A DNA stretch of 64,000 nt from Chloroflexota bacterium. Its GTDB lineage: Bacteria; Chloroflexota; Dehalococcoidia; Tepidiformales; Tepidiformaceae. The stretch lies in NCBI GenBank assembly GCA_016191435.1, contig JACPOQ010000032.1, positions 248,001 through 312,000 on the forward strand, read 5' to 3'. The notes beneath the pieces were generated by a model. The model did no database searches and was not told where the DNA came from. It saw nothing but the letters and a program-made list of their open reading frames with translations. Both the position numbers and the translations under genes were made by a program. This document shows positions 43,485-52,231 of this stretch, one piece after another. Positions within the stretch are counted from its first letter, which is position 1. Each line of letters begins with the position of its first letter.

Positions 43485-44144
43485 CTAGCCCAGCGCGCGG
43501 CGGAGGGCGGCAAGGTTTTCGGCCACGGTGCCGGGAGGGCCGTAGACGGAGCTGCCGCAGACAAGGACATTGGCGCCCGCCGCGGCGCATTTCGCGGCGT
43601 TGGCGGCCTTCACGCCGCCATCGATCTCGACCTCCGCGGCATGGCCGCCGTCATCGAGGAGGCGGCGGATACGGGCGACCTTTTCCAGCTGCCGGGGGAT
43701 CATCTGCTGGCCGCCCCAGCCGGGGTTGATGGTCATCACCATCACCTGGTCGACATCGGCGAGCGATTCTTCGATGGCCGACACCGGGGTGCCCGGGTTG
43801 AGGCAGACGCCCGCGCGGGCACCGAGCTTCCGGATGGCTTCGAGCGTGCGGTTGACGTGGGGTGAGACCTCGATGTGGACGTTCATCGTCTGGACCAGGC
43901 CGGCGTAGGCGGCGATGTGGCGCTCGGGTTCGACCACCATCAGGTGCAGGTCGAACGGCAGGTTCGTGACCTTGCGCAATCCCTCCACCACCACCTGGCC
44001 AAAGGTGATGGGCGGGACGAAGCGGCCGTCCATGACGTCGAGGTGGAGGAGGTCGGCGCCGCCGGCTTCGGCCGCACGCACCTCATCGGCAAGGCGGCCA
44101 AAGTCCGCGGTAAGGATTGAGGGGGCGAGTTTTATTGCAGGCAC
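43485..44144 (-). CDS. rpe: Ribulose-phosphate 3-epimerase
   Basis: 219 aa, GTG start. TIM barrel with LAPSILTADFGRLADEV, LHLDVMDGRFVPPITFGQVVVEGL (catalytic Asp/His), PFDLHLMVVEPERHI, MTINPGWGGQQMIP and VEIDGGVKAANAAKCAAAGANVLVCGSSVYG with the second catalytic Asp. Interconverts ribulose-5-P and xylulose-5-P in the pentose phosphate pathway, metal-dependent. Divergent from degV, with about 65 bp between. Confidence 0.93.
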   Translation of the reverse strand: MPAIKLAPSILTADFGRLADEVRAAEAGGADLLHLDVMDGRFVPPITFGQVVVEGLRKVTNLPFDLHLMVVEPERHIAAYAGLVQTMNVHIEVSPHVNRTLEAIRKLGARAGVCLNPGTPVSAIEESLADVDQVMVMTINPGWGGQQMIPRQLEKVARIRRLLDDGGHAAEVEIDGGVKAANAAKCAAAGANVLVCGSSVYGPPGTVAENLAALRRALG

Positions 44145-44178
44145 GAAGGGGATTCTAACGCGTTTCCGCCGGGGCCTT

Positions 44179-44184
44179 TATACT
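44179..44184 (+). promoter_or_regulatory. Likely -10 of the degV-recG operon
   Basis: TATACT, about 26 bp before the degV ATG; no convincing -35. Confidence 0.45.
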
Positions 44185-44209
44185 AGCCTGTGTAGGCGCT
44201 TCATCCATT

Positions 44210-45049
44210 ATGCCAGTGCACGTCGTCACCGACTCCACCTGCGACCTGCCGCGCGACCTCGTGGCGCAACACGGCATTACCGTCGTGCCGCTTACGGTCG
44301 TATTCGGCGACGAGCAGCTGCTCGATGGCGTCGACATCGACGCGAACCAGTTTTATGCGCGGCTGCGCGAATTCGCGGGCATGCCAAAGACGAGCCAGCC
44401 TTCTGTCGCGCGCTTCCGTGACGTGTACGAATCGGTGGCCGCCGAGTCGGGCGAGATCGTCTCGATCCACATCTCGTCGCGGCTATCGGGGACGCTGAAC
44501 TCCGCGTCGATCGCGCGAGACGAGCTGTCACGGGACATCCATGTCGACATCATCGACTCATACAATGTGAGCATGGGGCTTGGCCAGGTGGTCCTGGAAG
44601 CGGCGCTCGCGGCGGAGCGCGGGGCGCCCGCGGCCGAGGTGGCGCAGGCCGCGCGGCACGCGATGGACCGCACCCACGTTATCGCCGTGGTGGACACGCT
44701 CGAATACCTGCGCAGGGGCGGGCGCATCGGGCGGGCGTCGTCGCTGGTGGGGTCGCTTCTCAGCATCAAGCCGCTGGTCCACGTGGAACGTGGCGAAGTG
44801 GCGCCGTTCGAGCGCGTGCGTACGCGCACAAAGGCCCGTGAGCGCCTGTTCGAACTCGCGACGAAGGACCGCACGCTCAAGCGCGTGTTCGTTGGGGGCG
44901 GCGGCAACGACGACGAAGCGCTGGCGTTCATGGAGCGGCTGCGCCCCTTGTTGCCGCACACGGAATTCCACCTCGGGCAGCTAGGCCCGGCCGTCGGCGT
45001 GCACGTGGGCCCGAACGTGCTCGGCGTCGCGCTGTTGAGGCACGACTGA
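44210..45049 (+). CDS. DegV family fatty-acid-binding protein
   Basis: 279 aa. VHVVTDSTCDLPRDLVAQHGITVVPLTV (N-terminal alpha/beta domain), PKTSQPSVARFRDVYESVAAESGEIVSIHISSRLSGTLNSA with the conserved TSQP and SxLSGT motifs, then LEYLRRGGRIGRASSLVGSLLSIKPLVHVERGEV. FakB/DegV proteins present fatty acids to FakA kinase; no fakA in the window. The TGA shares its last base with the ATG of recG (TGATG), giving translational coupling. Confidence 0.9.
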   Translation: MPVHVVTDSTCDLPRDLVAQHGITVVPLTVVFGDEQLLDGVDIDANQFYARLREFAGMPKTSQPSVARFRDVYESVAAESGEIVSIHISSRLSGTLNSASIARDELSRDIHVDIIDSYNVSMGLGQVVLEAALAAERGAPAAEVAQAARHAMDRTHVIAVVDTLEYLRRGGRIGRASSLVGSLLSIKPLVHVERGEVAPFERVRTRTKARERLFELATKDRTLKRVFVGGGGNDDEALAFMERLRPLLPHTEFHLGQLGPAVGVHVGPNVLGVALLRHD

Positions 45050-47565
45050 TGGCGGCCCTGCTCTCTGATATGGCGCGCGTGCGGCGTGTGTTCGAGCTGG
45101 AGCTGCGCGGCGGGTGCGCCAATCGCGTCGTCGATGGCGGCCTCGACCGCATGCTCATCCAGATGGAGGAGGACGGGCTGCTGGCGATCGGCGGGCCGTT
45201 GCGGCAGCGCGTGCGGGTGCTGCCGGTGGGCGGCTACCGGTCGCTCCCGCACGCGGCGCGGAAGGAGTGGGTGGAAGCGACGATCCGCCTGCTCGCGGAC
45301 GGCGTTACGCCTGCGCCGCCGGTCCCATCCGCATCGAAGGCGATCGTCCGCCGCCCGGCGCCGCCTGCGGCAGTCATCGACCGGAGGCCATCGAGCGCAG
45401 CCGCTGAACCATCCGCCGCCACGGCGCGGTCGGCCCTAGGACTGAGCGCGCAGCATTCCGCACTTTCGCTCACGTCGCCCGTGTCGAAGCTGCCTGGCGT
45501 CGGCAAAGCGGCTACAGCGAAGCTGGAGAAGCTGGGCGTCGCGAGCGCGGCCGACGCGGTCTTCTTCTTCCCGCGGCGTTTCAACGACTTCACTGATCTG
45601 CGCCGCATCGCGGAGCTGAAGCCGGGGCCGGCGCCGCAGACGGTTGTTGGCACGGTGTTCTCGGTGCGCGAGATGCGCTTCGGGCGGCGCGTGAAGGGCG
45701 CGGAGGCGCTGGTGCAGGACGGCTCGGGCGTGCTGCGCGTGACGTGGTTCAACATGACGTACGTGGTGCGAACACTCGAAGAAGGCACGCGCGTGGTGCT
45801 TTCGGGGAAGGTGCGGTCGTTTCGCGGGCGGCTGCAGATGGAGAACCCGGAATACGAACCGATGGACGAGGAGATGGGCGCCGGACGGCTGGTCCCGGTG
45901 TACCCGGCCACGCAGGGGCTGAGCCAGCGCACCATCCGGCGGGCCGTGAAGGTGGCGGTGGATGGCCTCGCCGGGGCGGTGCCGGACGCGATCCCGGCGT
46001 GGCAGCGCGAACGGGACCAGCTTTCGCCACTCGGGGACGCGATTCGGACGTACCATTTCCCCTCGTCGTTCGTCGAAGCGGAGGATGCGCGCCGGCGGCT
46101 GGCGCTGGGGGAGTTCCTCGCGATCCAGGCGGCGGTGTTGATGCGGCGGGCGGAGTGGCAACAGGGGGATGAGTCGCCTTCACTATCGTTGGGCGCGCGG
46201 CTAGACGGGTTCCTGGCATCGCTGCCATTCAAGCTCACGCGGTCGCAGGCGGGGTGCTTCGAGGAGGTGCTGCGGGACCTTCGCGGGCCGCGCCCGATGC
46301 TGCGGTTGCTCCAGGGCGACGTGGGCAGCGGGAAGACCGTCGTTGCCTTCGGCGCGATGTTCGCGGCGGTGGCCTCCGGGATGCAGGCGGTGATGATGGC
46401 GCCGACCGAGATCCTCGCCGAGCAGCACTACCGCTCGCTATCACGGTCGCTGGGGGGCGCGGAGCTGAGCGCGCTGGATGGCGTGTTCGCGCCCGCATGG
46501 CTGGGCCGGCCCGTGCGAGCGCTGCTGCTCACTGGGTCGCTCACGCCGCTGCAAAAGGAACAGATCCGCAGCGACGCAGCGCACGGCGGGGCGGACATTA
46601 TCATTGGCACGCACGCGCTGCTCGAAGACGGCGTCGTCATTCCGCGCCTCGGGCTAGCGGTGGTCGATGAACAGCACCGGTTCGGGGTGCTGCAGCGAGC
46701 GAAGTTGCGCCAGAAGGGGCTGAACCCGCACCTGCTCGTGATGACGGCGACGCCCATCCCGCGCACGCTCGCGCTCACGGTCTACGGCGACCTCGAGGTT
46801 TCGACCATCACCGAGATGCCGCCGGGACGCAAGCCCGTAAACACTGTCTGGGTGCAGCCGCACGAACGCGAGGATGCCTACCAGTTCATCCGCGAGCACC
46901 TGGACAGGGGCGAGCAGGCGTTCGTTGTCTGCCCGCTCGTGGAAGACTCCGAGAGCCTTGACGTGCGGTCGGCGGAGGAGGAGTTCGAGCGGCTGCGCAC
47001 CGGGCCATTACGGGCGTACCGGGTCGAACTGCTGCACGGGCGGATGCCGGGCAAGGTCAAGGACGACGTGATGGAGCGCTTCGGGCGCCACGAATTCGAC
47101 GTGCTGGTGTCGACCAGCGTTATGGAAGTCGGGATCGACATCCCGAACGCCACCGTGATCGTGATCGAGGGCGCCGAACGCTTCGGCCTCAGCCAGCTGC
47201 ACCAGTTCCGCGGGCGGGTCGGGCGTTCGCCGATCCAGAGCTACTGCATGCTGTTCAGCACCGAGGACGAGCCGGGCCCGGACGCGCGCGAACGGCTGGA
47301 GGCGATGGTGGACACGACAGACGGCTTCAAGCTCGCGGAGGTGGACCTGGAGATGCGGGGCGAGGGAGAGGTCTGGGGGCGCGTACAGAGCGGCATCAAC
47401 AGCATGCTCCGCGTGGCGAAGCTCACGGACCGGGACCTGCTGCAGCGCGCCCGCGGGCTCGCGGAGGAGATCCTCGCGCGCGACCCGAAGTTGCAGCGCG
47501 CCGAGCACCGCACGCTCGCGGCGACAACAAAGCCGTTCCTGGAGAAGGCCACCGAGGCGAACTGA
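45049..47565 (+). CDS. recG: ATP-dependent DNA helicase RecG, with N-terminal extension
   Basis: 838 aa, longer than the usual 690-700. The first 140 residues are an extra region (helical, then Ala/Pro-rich linker). Then HhH/wedge: SKLPGVGKAATAKLEKLGVASAADAVFFFPRRFNDF and OB fold; motor domain with Walker A LQGDVGSGKTVVAFGAMF, DEQHRFGVLQRAKL, VMTATPIPRTLALTVYGDLE, VSTSVMEVGIDIPNATVIVIEGAERFGLSQLHQFRGRVGR and C-terminal TRG/tail. Remodels stalled forks and Holliday junctions. Coupled to degV by TGATG. Confidence 0.93.
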   Translation: MAALLSDMARVRRVFELELRGGCANRVVDGGLDRMLIQMEEDGLLAIGGPLRQRVRVLPVGGYRSLPHAARKEWVEATIRLLADGVTPAPPVPSASKAIVRRPAPPAAVIDRRPSSAAAEPSAATARSALGLSAQHSALSLTSPVSKLPGVGKAATAKLEKLGVASAADAVFFFPRRFNDFTDLRRIAELKPGPAPQTVVGTVFSVREMRFGRRVKGAEALVQDGSGVLRVTWFNMTYVVRTLEEGTRVVLSGKVRSFRGRLQMENPEYEPMDEEMGAGRLVPVYPATQGLSQRTIRRAVKVAVDGLAGAVPDAIPAWQRERDQLSPLGDAIRTYHFPSSFVEAEDARRRLALGEFLAIQAAVLMRRAEWQQGDESPSLSLGARLDGFLASLPFKLTRSQAGCFEEVLRDLRGPRPMLRLLQGDVGSGKTVVAFGAMFAAVASGMQAVMMAPTEILAEQHYRSLSRSLGGAELSALDGVFAPAWLGRPVRALLLTGSLTPLQKEQIRSDAAHGGADIIIGTHALLEDGVVIPRLGLAVVDEQHRFGVLQRAKLRQKGLNPHLLVMTATPIPRTLALTVYGDLEVSTITEMPPGRKPVNTVWVQPHEREDAYQFIREHLDRGEQAFVVCPLVEDSESLDVRSAEEEFERLRTGPLRAYRVELLHGRMPGKVKDDVMERFGRHEFDVLVSTSVMEVGIDIPNATVIVIEGAERFGLSQLHQFRGRVGRSPIQSYCMLFSTEDEPGPDARERLEAMVDTTDGFKLAEVDLEMRGEGEVWGRVQSGINSMLRVAKLTDRDLLQRARGLAEEILARDPKLQRAEHRTLAATTKPFLEKATEAN

Positions 47566-47682
47566 CGCGTTCGGCGTGAGCGGACGTACCGTGAAATCGG
47601 CATCCCGGCGGGTGGCGGGCTTCGCGGCCCGGCGACGATGGTCCTACCATGGCCGCATTCCTGTAGTGACGTGCGGAGCGCG

Positions 47683-48312
47683 ATGACACTCGACGACTTC
47701 CTGTTCGACGGCCCGGCGGAGGCGAAGAGCACGCTGGTGCTGGCGCATGGCGCGGGTGCGGCGATGGACAGCCCGTTTATGAACGCAATCGCCGAGGGCA
47801 TCGGCGCCGGCGGGGTGCGGGTGGCGCGCTTCGAATTCCCCTACATGCGGGCACGGCGCGAATCCGGGAGCCATCGCCTGCCGGACCGCGAAGCGGTGCT
47901 GCTGCAGACCTGGCGCGGGGCCGTGGCGGCGCTCGGCGGCGGGGCGGCAGTGGCCATCGGTGGGAAATCGATGGGCGGGCGGATGGCGAGCATGGTCGCG
48001 GACGAGCTCGGGGTGCGAGCGCTCGTGTGCCTCGGGTATCCGTTCCATGCACCGGGGCGTCCGGACAAACCGCGCATCGCCCACCTCGCCGGGATGGAGA
48101 CGCCGGCGCTCATCGTCCAGGGTACCCGCGACCCGTTCGGGGCGCGGGAGGAGGTCGAGGGCTACGGGCTGAGCGCCACCATCCGCGTGCACTGGCTGGA
48201 AGACGGCGACCACGACTTCAAGCCGCGCGCCTCCTCGGGGCGGACGCAGCGCCAAAACCGGGACGAGGCCATTGCAGCCGTGCTCGAATTCCTCGATTCG
48301 ATCCCGGAATAG
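47683..48312 (+). CDS. Alpha/beta hydrolase, KANL3/TEX30 (dienelactone-hydrolase-like) family
   Basis: 209 aa from ATG 47683. Nucleophile elbow IGGKSMGGRMASMVADELGVRALVCLGYPFHAPGRPDK (GKSMGG: Ser nucleophile), catalytic Asp in GTRDPFG and His in DGDHDFKPR, the complete triad of the KANL3/Tex30-like hydrolases. Substrate not known. 117 bp downstream of recG on the same strand, possibly the same transcript. Confidence 0.85.
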   Translation: MTLDDFLFDGPAEAKSTLVLAHGAGAAMDSPFMNAIAEGIGAGGVRVARFEFPYMRARRESGSHRLPDREAVLLQTWRGAVAALGGGAAVAIGGKSMGGRMASMVADELGVRALVCLGYPFHAPGRPDKPRIAHLAGMETPALIVQGTRDPFGAREEVEGYGLSATIRVHWLEDGDHDFKPRASSGRTQRQNRDEAIAAVLEFLDSIPE

Positions 48313-48327
48313 CCTTCCCGGAGACGG

Positions 48328-48822
48328 TCAGCTGAGGACGACACGCTCGCCCGGCTCGGGCTGGCCGCCGGCGGCCCAGACGATGTAGTCCAGCTCGCCC
48401 GTATCGACGCCGGCCCGAGCCAGCTCCCATGCCAGCTCGGCGCGATGCTGGGCCGAATGCGTTAGCACCTGCGACAGCATCTCCTCCACCCGGAACTCGC
48501 GCTCCCACCAGGGCACGAACACCGGCTGCGCGAGGCGTCCGTCATCGAGCGTGGCGCACGCGGCGTCCCAGCCACGGGCGCTTTGGGTCACGTAGTCGAT
48601 GAGCGCGCCGAGTCCTTGCGGGGCGACTGGCCGCTCGGGCTTGCCGCGCACCAGGTCGAGGAACCCGCGCTCAACGGAGGCCAGGTGTTGGGCACGCGTG
48701 AGGATCGGATCGCCGTCGTACGCGACGGTTGCGAGCAGGCTCTCGTGTTCGCCGCGGAAGGCGTCGAGGACTGTGCGGTTGGCCCACCCGTTATGCTTGA
48801 ACATCAGGGTGAATGGCTGCAT
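48328..48822 (-). CDS. DinB-like (YfiT/DUF664) four-helix metal-binding protein
   Basis: 164 aa from ATG 48822. DinB superfamily layout: FKHNGWANRTVLDAF (helix 1, first His), AQHLASVERGFLDLV (second His) and LTHSAQHRAELAWELARAGV (third His), the three-His metal site. Such proteins are often thiol transferases using bacillithiol or mycothiol. The gene is unrelated to DNA polymerase IV despite the name. The ATG has GGAGGG on the minus strand. Confidence 0.8.
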   Translation of the reverse strand: MQPFTLMFKHNGWANRTVLDAFRGEHESLLATVAYDGDPILTRAQHLASVERGFLDLVRGKPERPVAPQGLGALIDYVTQSARGWDAACATLDDGRLAQPVFVPWWEREFRVEEMLSQVLTHSAQHRAELAWELARAGVDTGELDYIVWAAGGQPEPGERVVLS

Positions 48823-48850
48823 GGGGTTCCCTCCAGGTTGTGTTCGGCCG

Positions 48851-49219
48851 TCATTCGACGCGCGTTGCTTGGCCCCGTGCCAGTTCGGAAAGCCGGTGCG
48901 GCAGCCGGGCACTGCCTTTCACCAGTGGCCCGAAGCGCCAGGCCACGGCTTCTTCGAACACCTCCGCCGTGGCCCGGGGGACCTTCGATTCCTGAGCCAT
49001 GATCCAGGCGCCCGCGAGGAGGCGGAGGTGATAGAGCGTCGCGCCGGCGAACTGGTGCTCGTCCAGCGCGGCGACGGTCTCGGATTCCTCGGCGGTGACG
49101 CGTTCGGCGAGCGCCGCGGCAGGGCGTGCGATGAAGGGGTCGAGGTCCACGACGCGCCCGAACGACGTCATAAGCTTGCCGTAGACGGCGTCATCGATGC
49201 GCGGCTTTCGTTTGAACAC
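48851..49219 (-). CDS. Hypothetical protein
   Basis: 122 aa if started at GTG 49219 (FKRKPRIDDAVYGKLMTSFGRVVDLDPF); the track begins at a TTG 11 codons upstream. Predicted all-helical: ALAERVTAEESETVAALDEHQFAGATLYHLRLLAGAWIMAQES, then PRATAEVFEEAVAWRFGPLVKG. No signal peptide or membrane helix. No family recognised. Lies between the DinB-like gene and divergent mobA, 28 bp from the DinB-like start. Confidence 0.5.
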   Translation of the reverse strand: MFKRKPRIDDAVYGKLMTSFGRVVDLDPFIARPAAALAERVTAEESETVAALDEHQFAGATLYHLRLLAGAWIMAQESKVPRATAEVFEEAVAWRFGPLVKGSARLPHRLSELARGQATRVE

Positions 49220-49281
49220 CGGCTGCGATCCCGGCCGGGCGGGTCCCGGCAACCCATCGTATCTCGCGGGACGCGAACGCT

Positions 49282-49923
49282 GTGAGTACCGGTTTCACGC
49301 GTCCCGAGGTGGGCGGTGTGATCCTCGCCGGCGGGCGGAGCAGCCGCTTCGGCTCGGATAAGGCGAGTGCGTTGCTGTGCGGCCGGCCGTTGCTGCAGTG
49401 GGTGGCCGGGGCGGTCGCGGAGGTTTGCGGTGAACTGGTCGTGGTGCGTGCGCGCGGGCAGTTGCTCCCAGCGACCGGCGTTGAGGCGTCGCTCACGGTC
49501 GTCGATGACCGCTACGAGGCGCGCGGGCCGCTGGCGGGGATCGTGACCGGCTTCCACGAGACGGCGCAGCGCCTGTGCTTCGTCACGTCTTGCGATGCGC
49601 CGCTGCTGCGGCCGGAGGTCATCAGGTTGCTGGCCGCCGAGATCGGCGACTTCGACGCAGCTGTCCCGTATGCAGGGGGCTTCCGCCAGCCGCTGGTGGC
49701 GCTCTACCGGCGGGACCGCTGCCTCCCGGCGTTCGAGGCGCATCTCGCGGGCGGCGATGGGCGAATCCTTGGCGCGCTGGAGCAGCTGCGGGTGCGGGAC
49801 GTGCGCGAAGCGGACGTGTTGGATGTGGATCCTGGGCTGGACAGCTTTCGCAACGCCAACGACCCGGCCGCGCTGGCGGAGATCGCGCATCGAGTCGAGG
49901 CGGACGCGGTGGGACGGCCATGA
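49282..49923 (+). CDS. mobA: Molybdenum cofactor guanylyltransferase-like protein
   Basis: 213 aa, GTG start. Nucleotidyltransferase fold: GGVILAGGRSSRFGSDKASALLCGRPLLQWV (LAGG-x-S-R-x-G-x-DK signature), ARGPLAGIVTGF, FVTSCDAPLLRPEVIRLL (metal-binding Asp) and RNANDPAAL at the end. It attaches GMP to molybdopterin; MobA versus the related CofC or MocA nucleotidyltransferases is not fully resolved by eye. ATGA overlap with the next gene. Confidence 0.8.
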   Translation: MSTGFTRPEVGGVILAGGRSSRFGSDKASALLCGRPLLQWVAGAVAEVCGELVVVRARGQLLPATGVEASLTVVDDRYEARGPLAGIVTGFHETAQRLCFVTSCDAPLLRPEVIRLLAAEIGDFDAAVPYAGGFRQPLVALYRRDRCLPAFEAHLAGGDGRILGALEQLRVRDVREADVLDVDPGLDSFRNANDPAALAEIAHRVEADAVGRP

Positions 49924-50687
49924 GCAATCGAGACGCACCGCGATTGCCGCGTGGTGGCTCGGCGACGGCTGATACGGCAATGGACGGCGAGACCACAATC
50001 GCGTTCACCGTCGTGCGCAGCGCCAGGCGGCGGAAGACCGTCACCCTCCAGGTCGACGCGGAGCGCGGGGTGACGGTCCGGGCGCCGCTGCGTGTGCCGG
50101 CAGCAGAGTTGCGGGAACTGGTCCGCAAGCGATCGGCATGGATCGCGGAGCGCCAGCGACTCATCGCCCTGCGCGGCCGCACCGAGGTGGGGGCGGCGGG
50201 ATCTTCGATTTCGTACCTGGGCCGGGACCTCGCTGTGGACGTGGCCGAATCAGATGGGCCGCGGACGCCGGTCCGGCTTCGCGGAGGCCGGCTCACGGTT
50301 TCGCCGCCGGCCGGGCTTCTGCCGGCGGCACGAGCAGAAGCTGTGCGTGCTGCGTTGCGGACGTGGCTCATGCGGCGGTCCGCGTATGTCATCCGGCGGC
50401 GCGTGGCTTCCTGGGCGGCGGCGATGGAGGCGCAGCCGGCGGCCGTGCTTATCCGCGACCAGAAGCGGCGGTGGGGCAGCTGTTCGGCCGATGGCACGCT
50501 TCGCTTCAACTGGCGGCTCGTGATGTTGGAGGTTGACGCCATCGACTACGTTGTTGTCCATGAGCTGGCGCACTTGCGGCACCGGGACCACGGGCCGCAG
50601 TTCTGGGCGGTGGTGCGAGCATTCGCGCCTACGGAGCCGGTCCAGCGGGCGCGGCTGCGGGCGTTTTCTGGCGCCACTGAGTTTTAA
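49920..50687 (+). CDS. M48-type metallopeptidase, YgjP/WLM-like (DUF45)
   Basis: 255 aa from ATG 49920 overlapping the mobA stop; the track start is 115 codons upstream in an antisense-like stretch. The central region contains RRWGSCSADGTLRFNWRLVMLEVDAIDYVVVHELAHLRHRDHGPQFWAVVRAF: the RWGSC motif and zinc-binding HELAHLRHRDHG (HExxH with a further His). No signal peptide, so cytoplasmic. YgjP-like proteins often sit with restriction or metabolic genes and their substrates are unknown. The coupling to mobA is probably incidental. Confidence 0.82.
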   Translation: MSNRDAPRLPRGGSATADTAMDGETTIAFTVVRSARRRKTVTLQVDAERGVTVRAPLRVPAAELRELVRKRSAWIAERQRLIALRGRTEVGAAGSSISYLGRDLAVDVAESDGPRTPVRLRGGRLTVSPPAGLLPAARAEAVRAALRTWLMRRSAYVIRRRVASWAAAMEAQPAAVLIRDQKRRWGSCSADGTLRFNWRLVMLEVDAIDYVVVHELAHLRHRDHGPQFWAVVRAFAPTEPVQRARLRAFSGATEF

Positions 50688-50819
50688 GGCGCCAGTCACC
50701 GGCACTGGCGGCAACGATTATGGACCAGAGGTCCCGTGCCGTGATCCCGTTCGGACGTATCGGGGCGGGGCGGCCGGCACGACTCTGGCGATGAGCGTGA
50801 GAACGCGAGGAGGAACGAC

Positions 50820-51326
50820 ATGAAGGTCCTCGTCGTAACGGCGTCGAGGTACGGCTCGACGACCGGCATTGGCGCGGCGATCGCTGAGGTGCTGCGCGAG
50901 CGTGGGTTCGAGACTGAGACCGCGCCGGCATTGCATGCACCGGGACCCGAGCGCTACGGCGCGGTCATCGTTGGTTCGGGCGTGTACATGGGCCACTGGC
51001 TGGACGCGGCGCGGGTCTACATCGAGCGCCATGCGATGGAGCTGCGAGAGCGGCCGGTCTGGCTATTTTCAAGCGGGCCCCTGGGCAACCCGTTGAAGCC
51101 CGATGAAACGCACGCGGTATCCATCGACCACCTGCTGGGGTATAGCCGCGCGAAGCAGCACCGGCTCTTCGCCGGCGCGCTCGAGCGGCGGCGGCTGAAC
51201 TTCGCGGACAAGGCGATCTCCATGGCGCTCCACGCGCCCGAAGGCGACTTCCGCGACTGGGATGCGATTCGCGGGTGGGCGGAGTCGATCGCGGCCACGC
51301 TGGTGGCCATACCGGCCACGGCGTAG
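50820..51326 (+). CDS. Flavodoxin domain protein (HemG-like)
   Basis: 168 aa, GAGGAGGAA before the ATG. KVLVVTASRYGSTTGIGAAIAEVLRERGFETE is the FMN-binding loop (SRYGSTTGI), followed by YGAVIVGSGVYMGHWLDAARVYIERHAMELRERPVWLFSSGPLG. The SGVYMG and FSSGP segments match the menaquinone-dependent protoporphyrinogen oxidase/HemG class. A role in heme synthesis or general redox is possible. Followed by an FMN reductase. Confidence 0.82.
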   Translation: MKVLVVTASRYGSTTGIGAAIAEVLRERGFETETAPALHAPGPERYGAVIVGSGVYMGHWLDAARVYIERHAMELRERPVWLFSSGPLGNPLKPDETHAVSIDHLLGYSRAKQHRLFAGALERRRLNFADKAISMALHAPEGDFRDWDAIRGWAESIAATLVAIPATA

Positions 51327-51434
51327 CCGCTTCGTGCGATGGCGGCGCCGGCGCTACGATATGGCGGCCGCTGACCGCGCTGACGGGTGCGACGCCGCGC
51401 GGCGAGAGGCCATCGAAACGCCGCCGGCAAGCCG

Positions 51435-52028
51435 ATGGCGGAGGAGGGCCAGCTGACCGCGATTACCGCGATTCTCGGCAGCGTGACGCCGCCCGGGCGG
51501 CTCTCAACGGCGGTGCGCGATGCGCTCGCGCGCGCCGCCACATCGGGGCATGGGACGACGCTGCTTGACCTTGGCCAGCTCTCCCTCGGGTTCGCCGACG
51601 GGCGGCCACTGGAGCAACTCACCGACGACACGCCGCGGCTCGTGCAATCGGTCCAGGCCGCCGATGCGGTGCTGCTGGCGACGCCGATTTACCGCGCGAC
51701 GCTGACGGGCGCGCTGAAAAACGCGCTCGATTTGCTGCCGCTTGAGGCGCTCCGCGACACACCCGTGGGGATCGTCTCGATGGGCGCGACGCTGCACCAC
51801 TTCCTCGGCGCGGAAAGCCACCTGCGCGACATCCTCGCCTGGTTCGGTGCGATCACGGCGCCGACGGCGGTCTACCTGTCGCCGGCGGATTTCGTGGATG
51901 GGAAGCTGGCGGGCGGCGCGGCCGCCGCCCTCGATGAGCTTATTGCCTCGCTGGTCCGGCTGACAGGTTTGAGCGGCGGTGGCGGGCTTGGCCCGGCGCC
52001 GCTGGCGGCAGGCCCGCCGAAGGGATAG
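51435..52028 (+). CDS. NADPH-dependent FMN reductase
   Basis: 197 aa from ATG 51435. Flavodoxin-like NADPH-dependent FMN reductase: ITAILGSVTPPGRLSTAVRDAL (phosphate loop), DAVLLATPIYRATLTGALKNALDLLPLEALRDTPVGIVSMGA (TPIYR and KNALD motifs, characteristic of SsuE/ArsH-type). It supplies reduced FMN to flavin monooxygenases; the LLM enzyme 2.5 kb downstream could be a client. The 3' end is overlapped by an antisense small gene. Confidence 0.82.
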   Translation: MAEEGQLTAITAILGSVTPPGRLSTAVRDALARAATSGHGTTLLDLGQLSLGFADGRPLEQLTDDTPRLVQSVQAADAVLLATPIYRATLTGALKNALDLLPLEALRDTPVGIVSMGATLHHFLGAESHLRDILAWFGAITAPTAVYLSPADFVDGKLAGGAAAALDELIASLVRLTGLSGGGGLGPAPLAAGPPKG

Positions 52029-52231
52029 CGCCGCGGGACGAGTTGGGAGCTCGACAGGGAGTTCAGGCGGTCCGCTTCGAGCTCGTACTCGTGTTGAAGC
52101 CGCTGGGCAACCGCCCGGGCCTCTTCTTCCGTCTTGCAGATGGCAACGGGGGTGATCTTGCCGTCCGGCATCACGGCCCACCCGTCTTTCGTGAGCTCGA
52201 TCCAGAAGGTCTCGCGGTGGCTGTCCGGCAT
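51872..52231 (-). CDS. Small hypothetical protein, convergent overlap with the FMN reductase
   Basis: 119 aa from ATG 52231 with GGAAGGAG on the minus strand. The N-terminal 65 residues look like a genuine small domain (ETFWIELTKDGWAVMPDGKITPVAICKTEEEARAVAQRLQHEYELEADRL), with an alternating beta-beta-alpha pattern; the remaining C-terminal part (PSPPPPLKPVS...) is low-complexity and lies over the last 157 bp of the FMN reductase. Expression of the first half is plausible; the tail may be read-through. Unknown family. Confidence 0.5.
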   Translation of the reverse strand: MPDSHRETFWIELTKDGWAVMPDGKITPVAICKTEEEARAVAQRLQHEYELEADRLNSLSSSQLVPRRYPFGGPAASGAGPSPPPPLKPVSRTSEAISSSRAAAAPPASFPSTKSAGDR

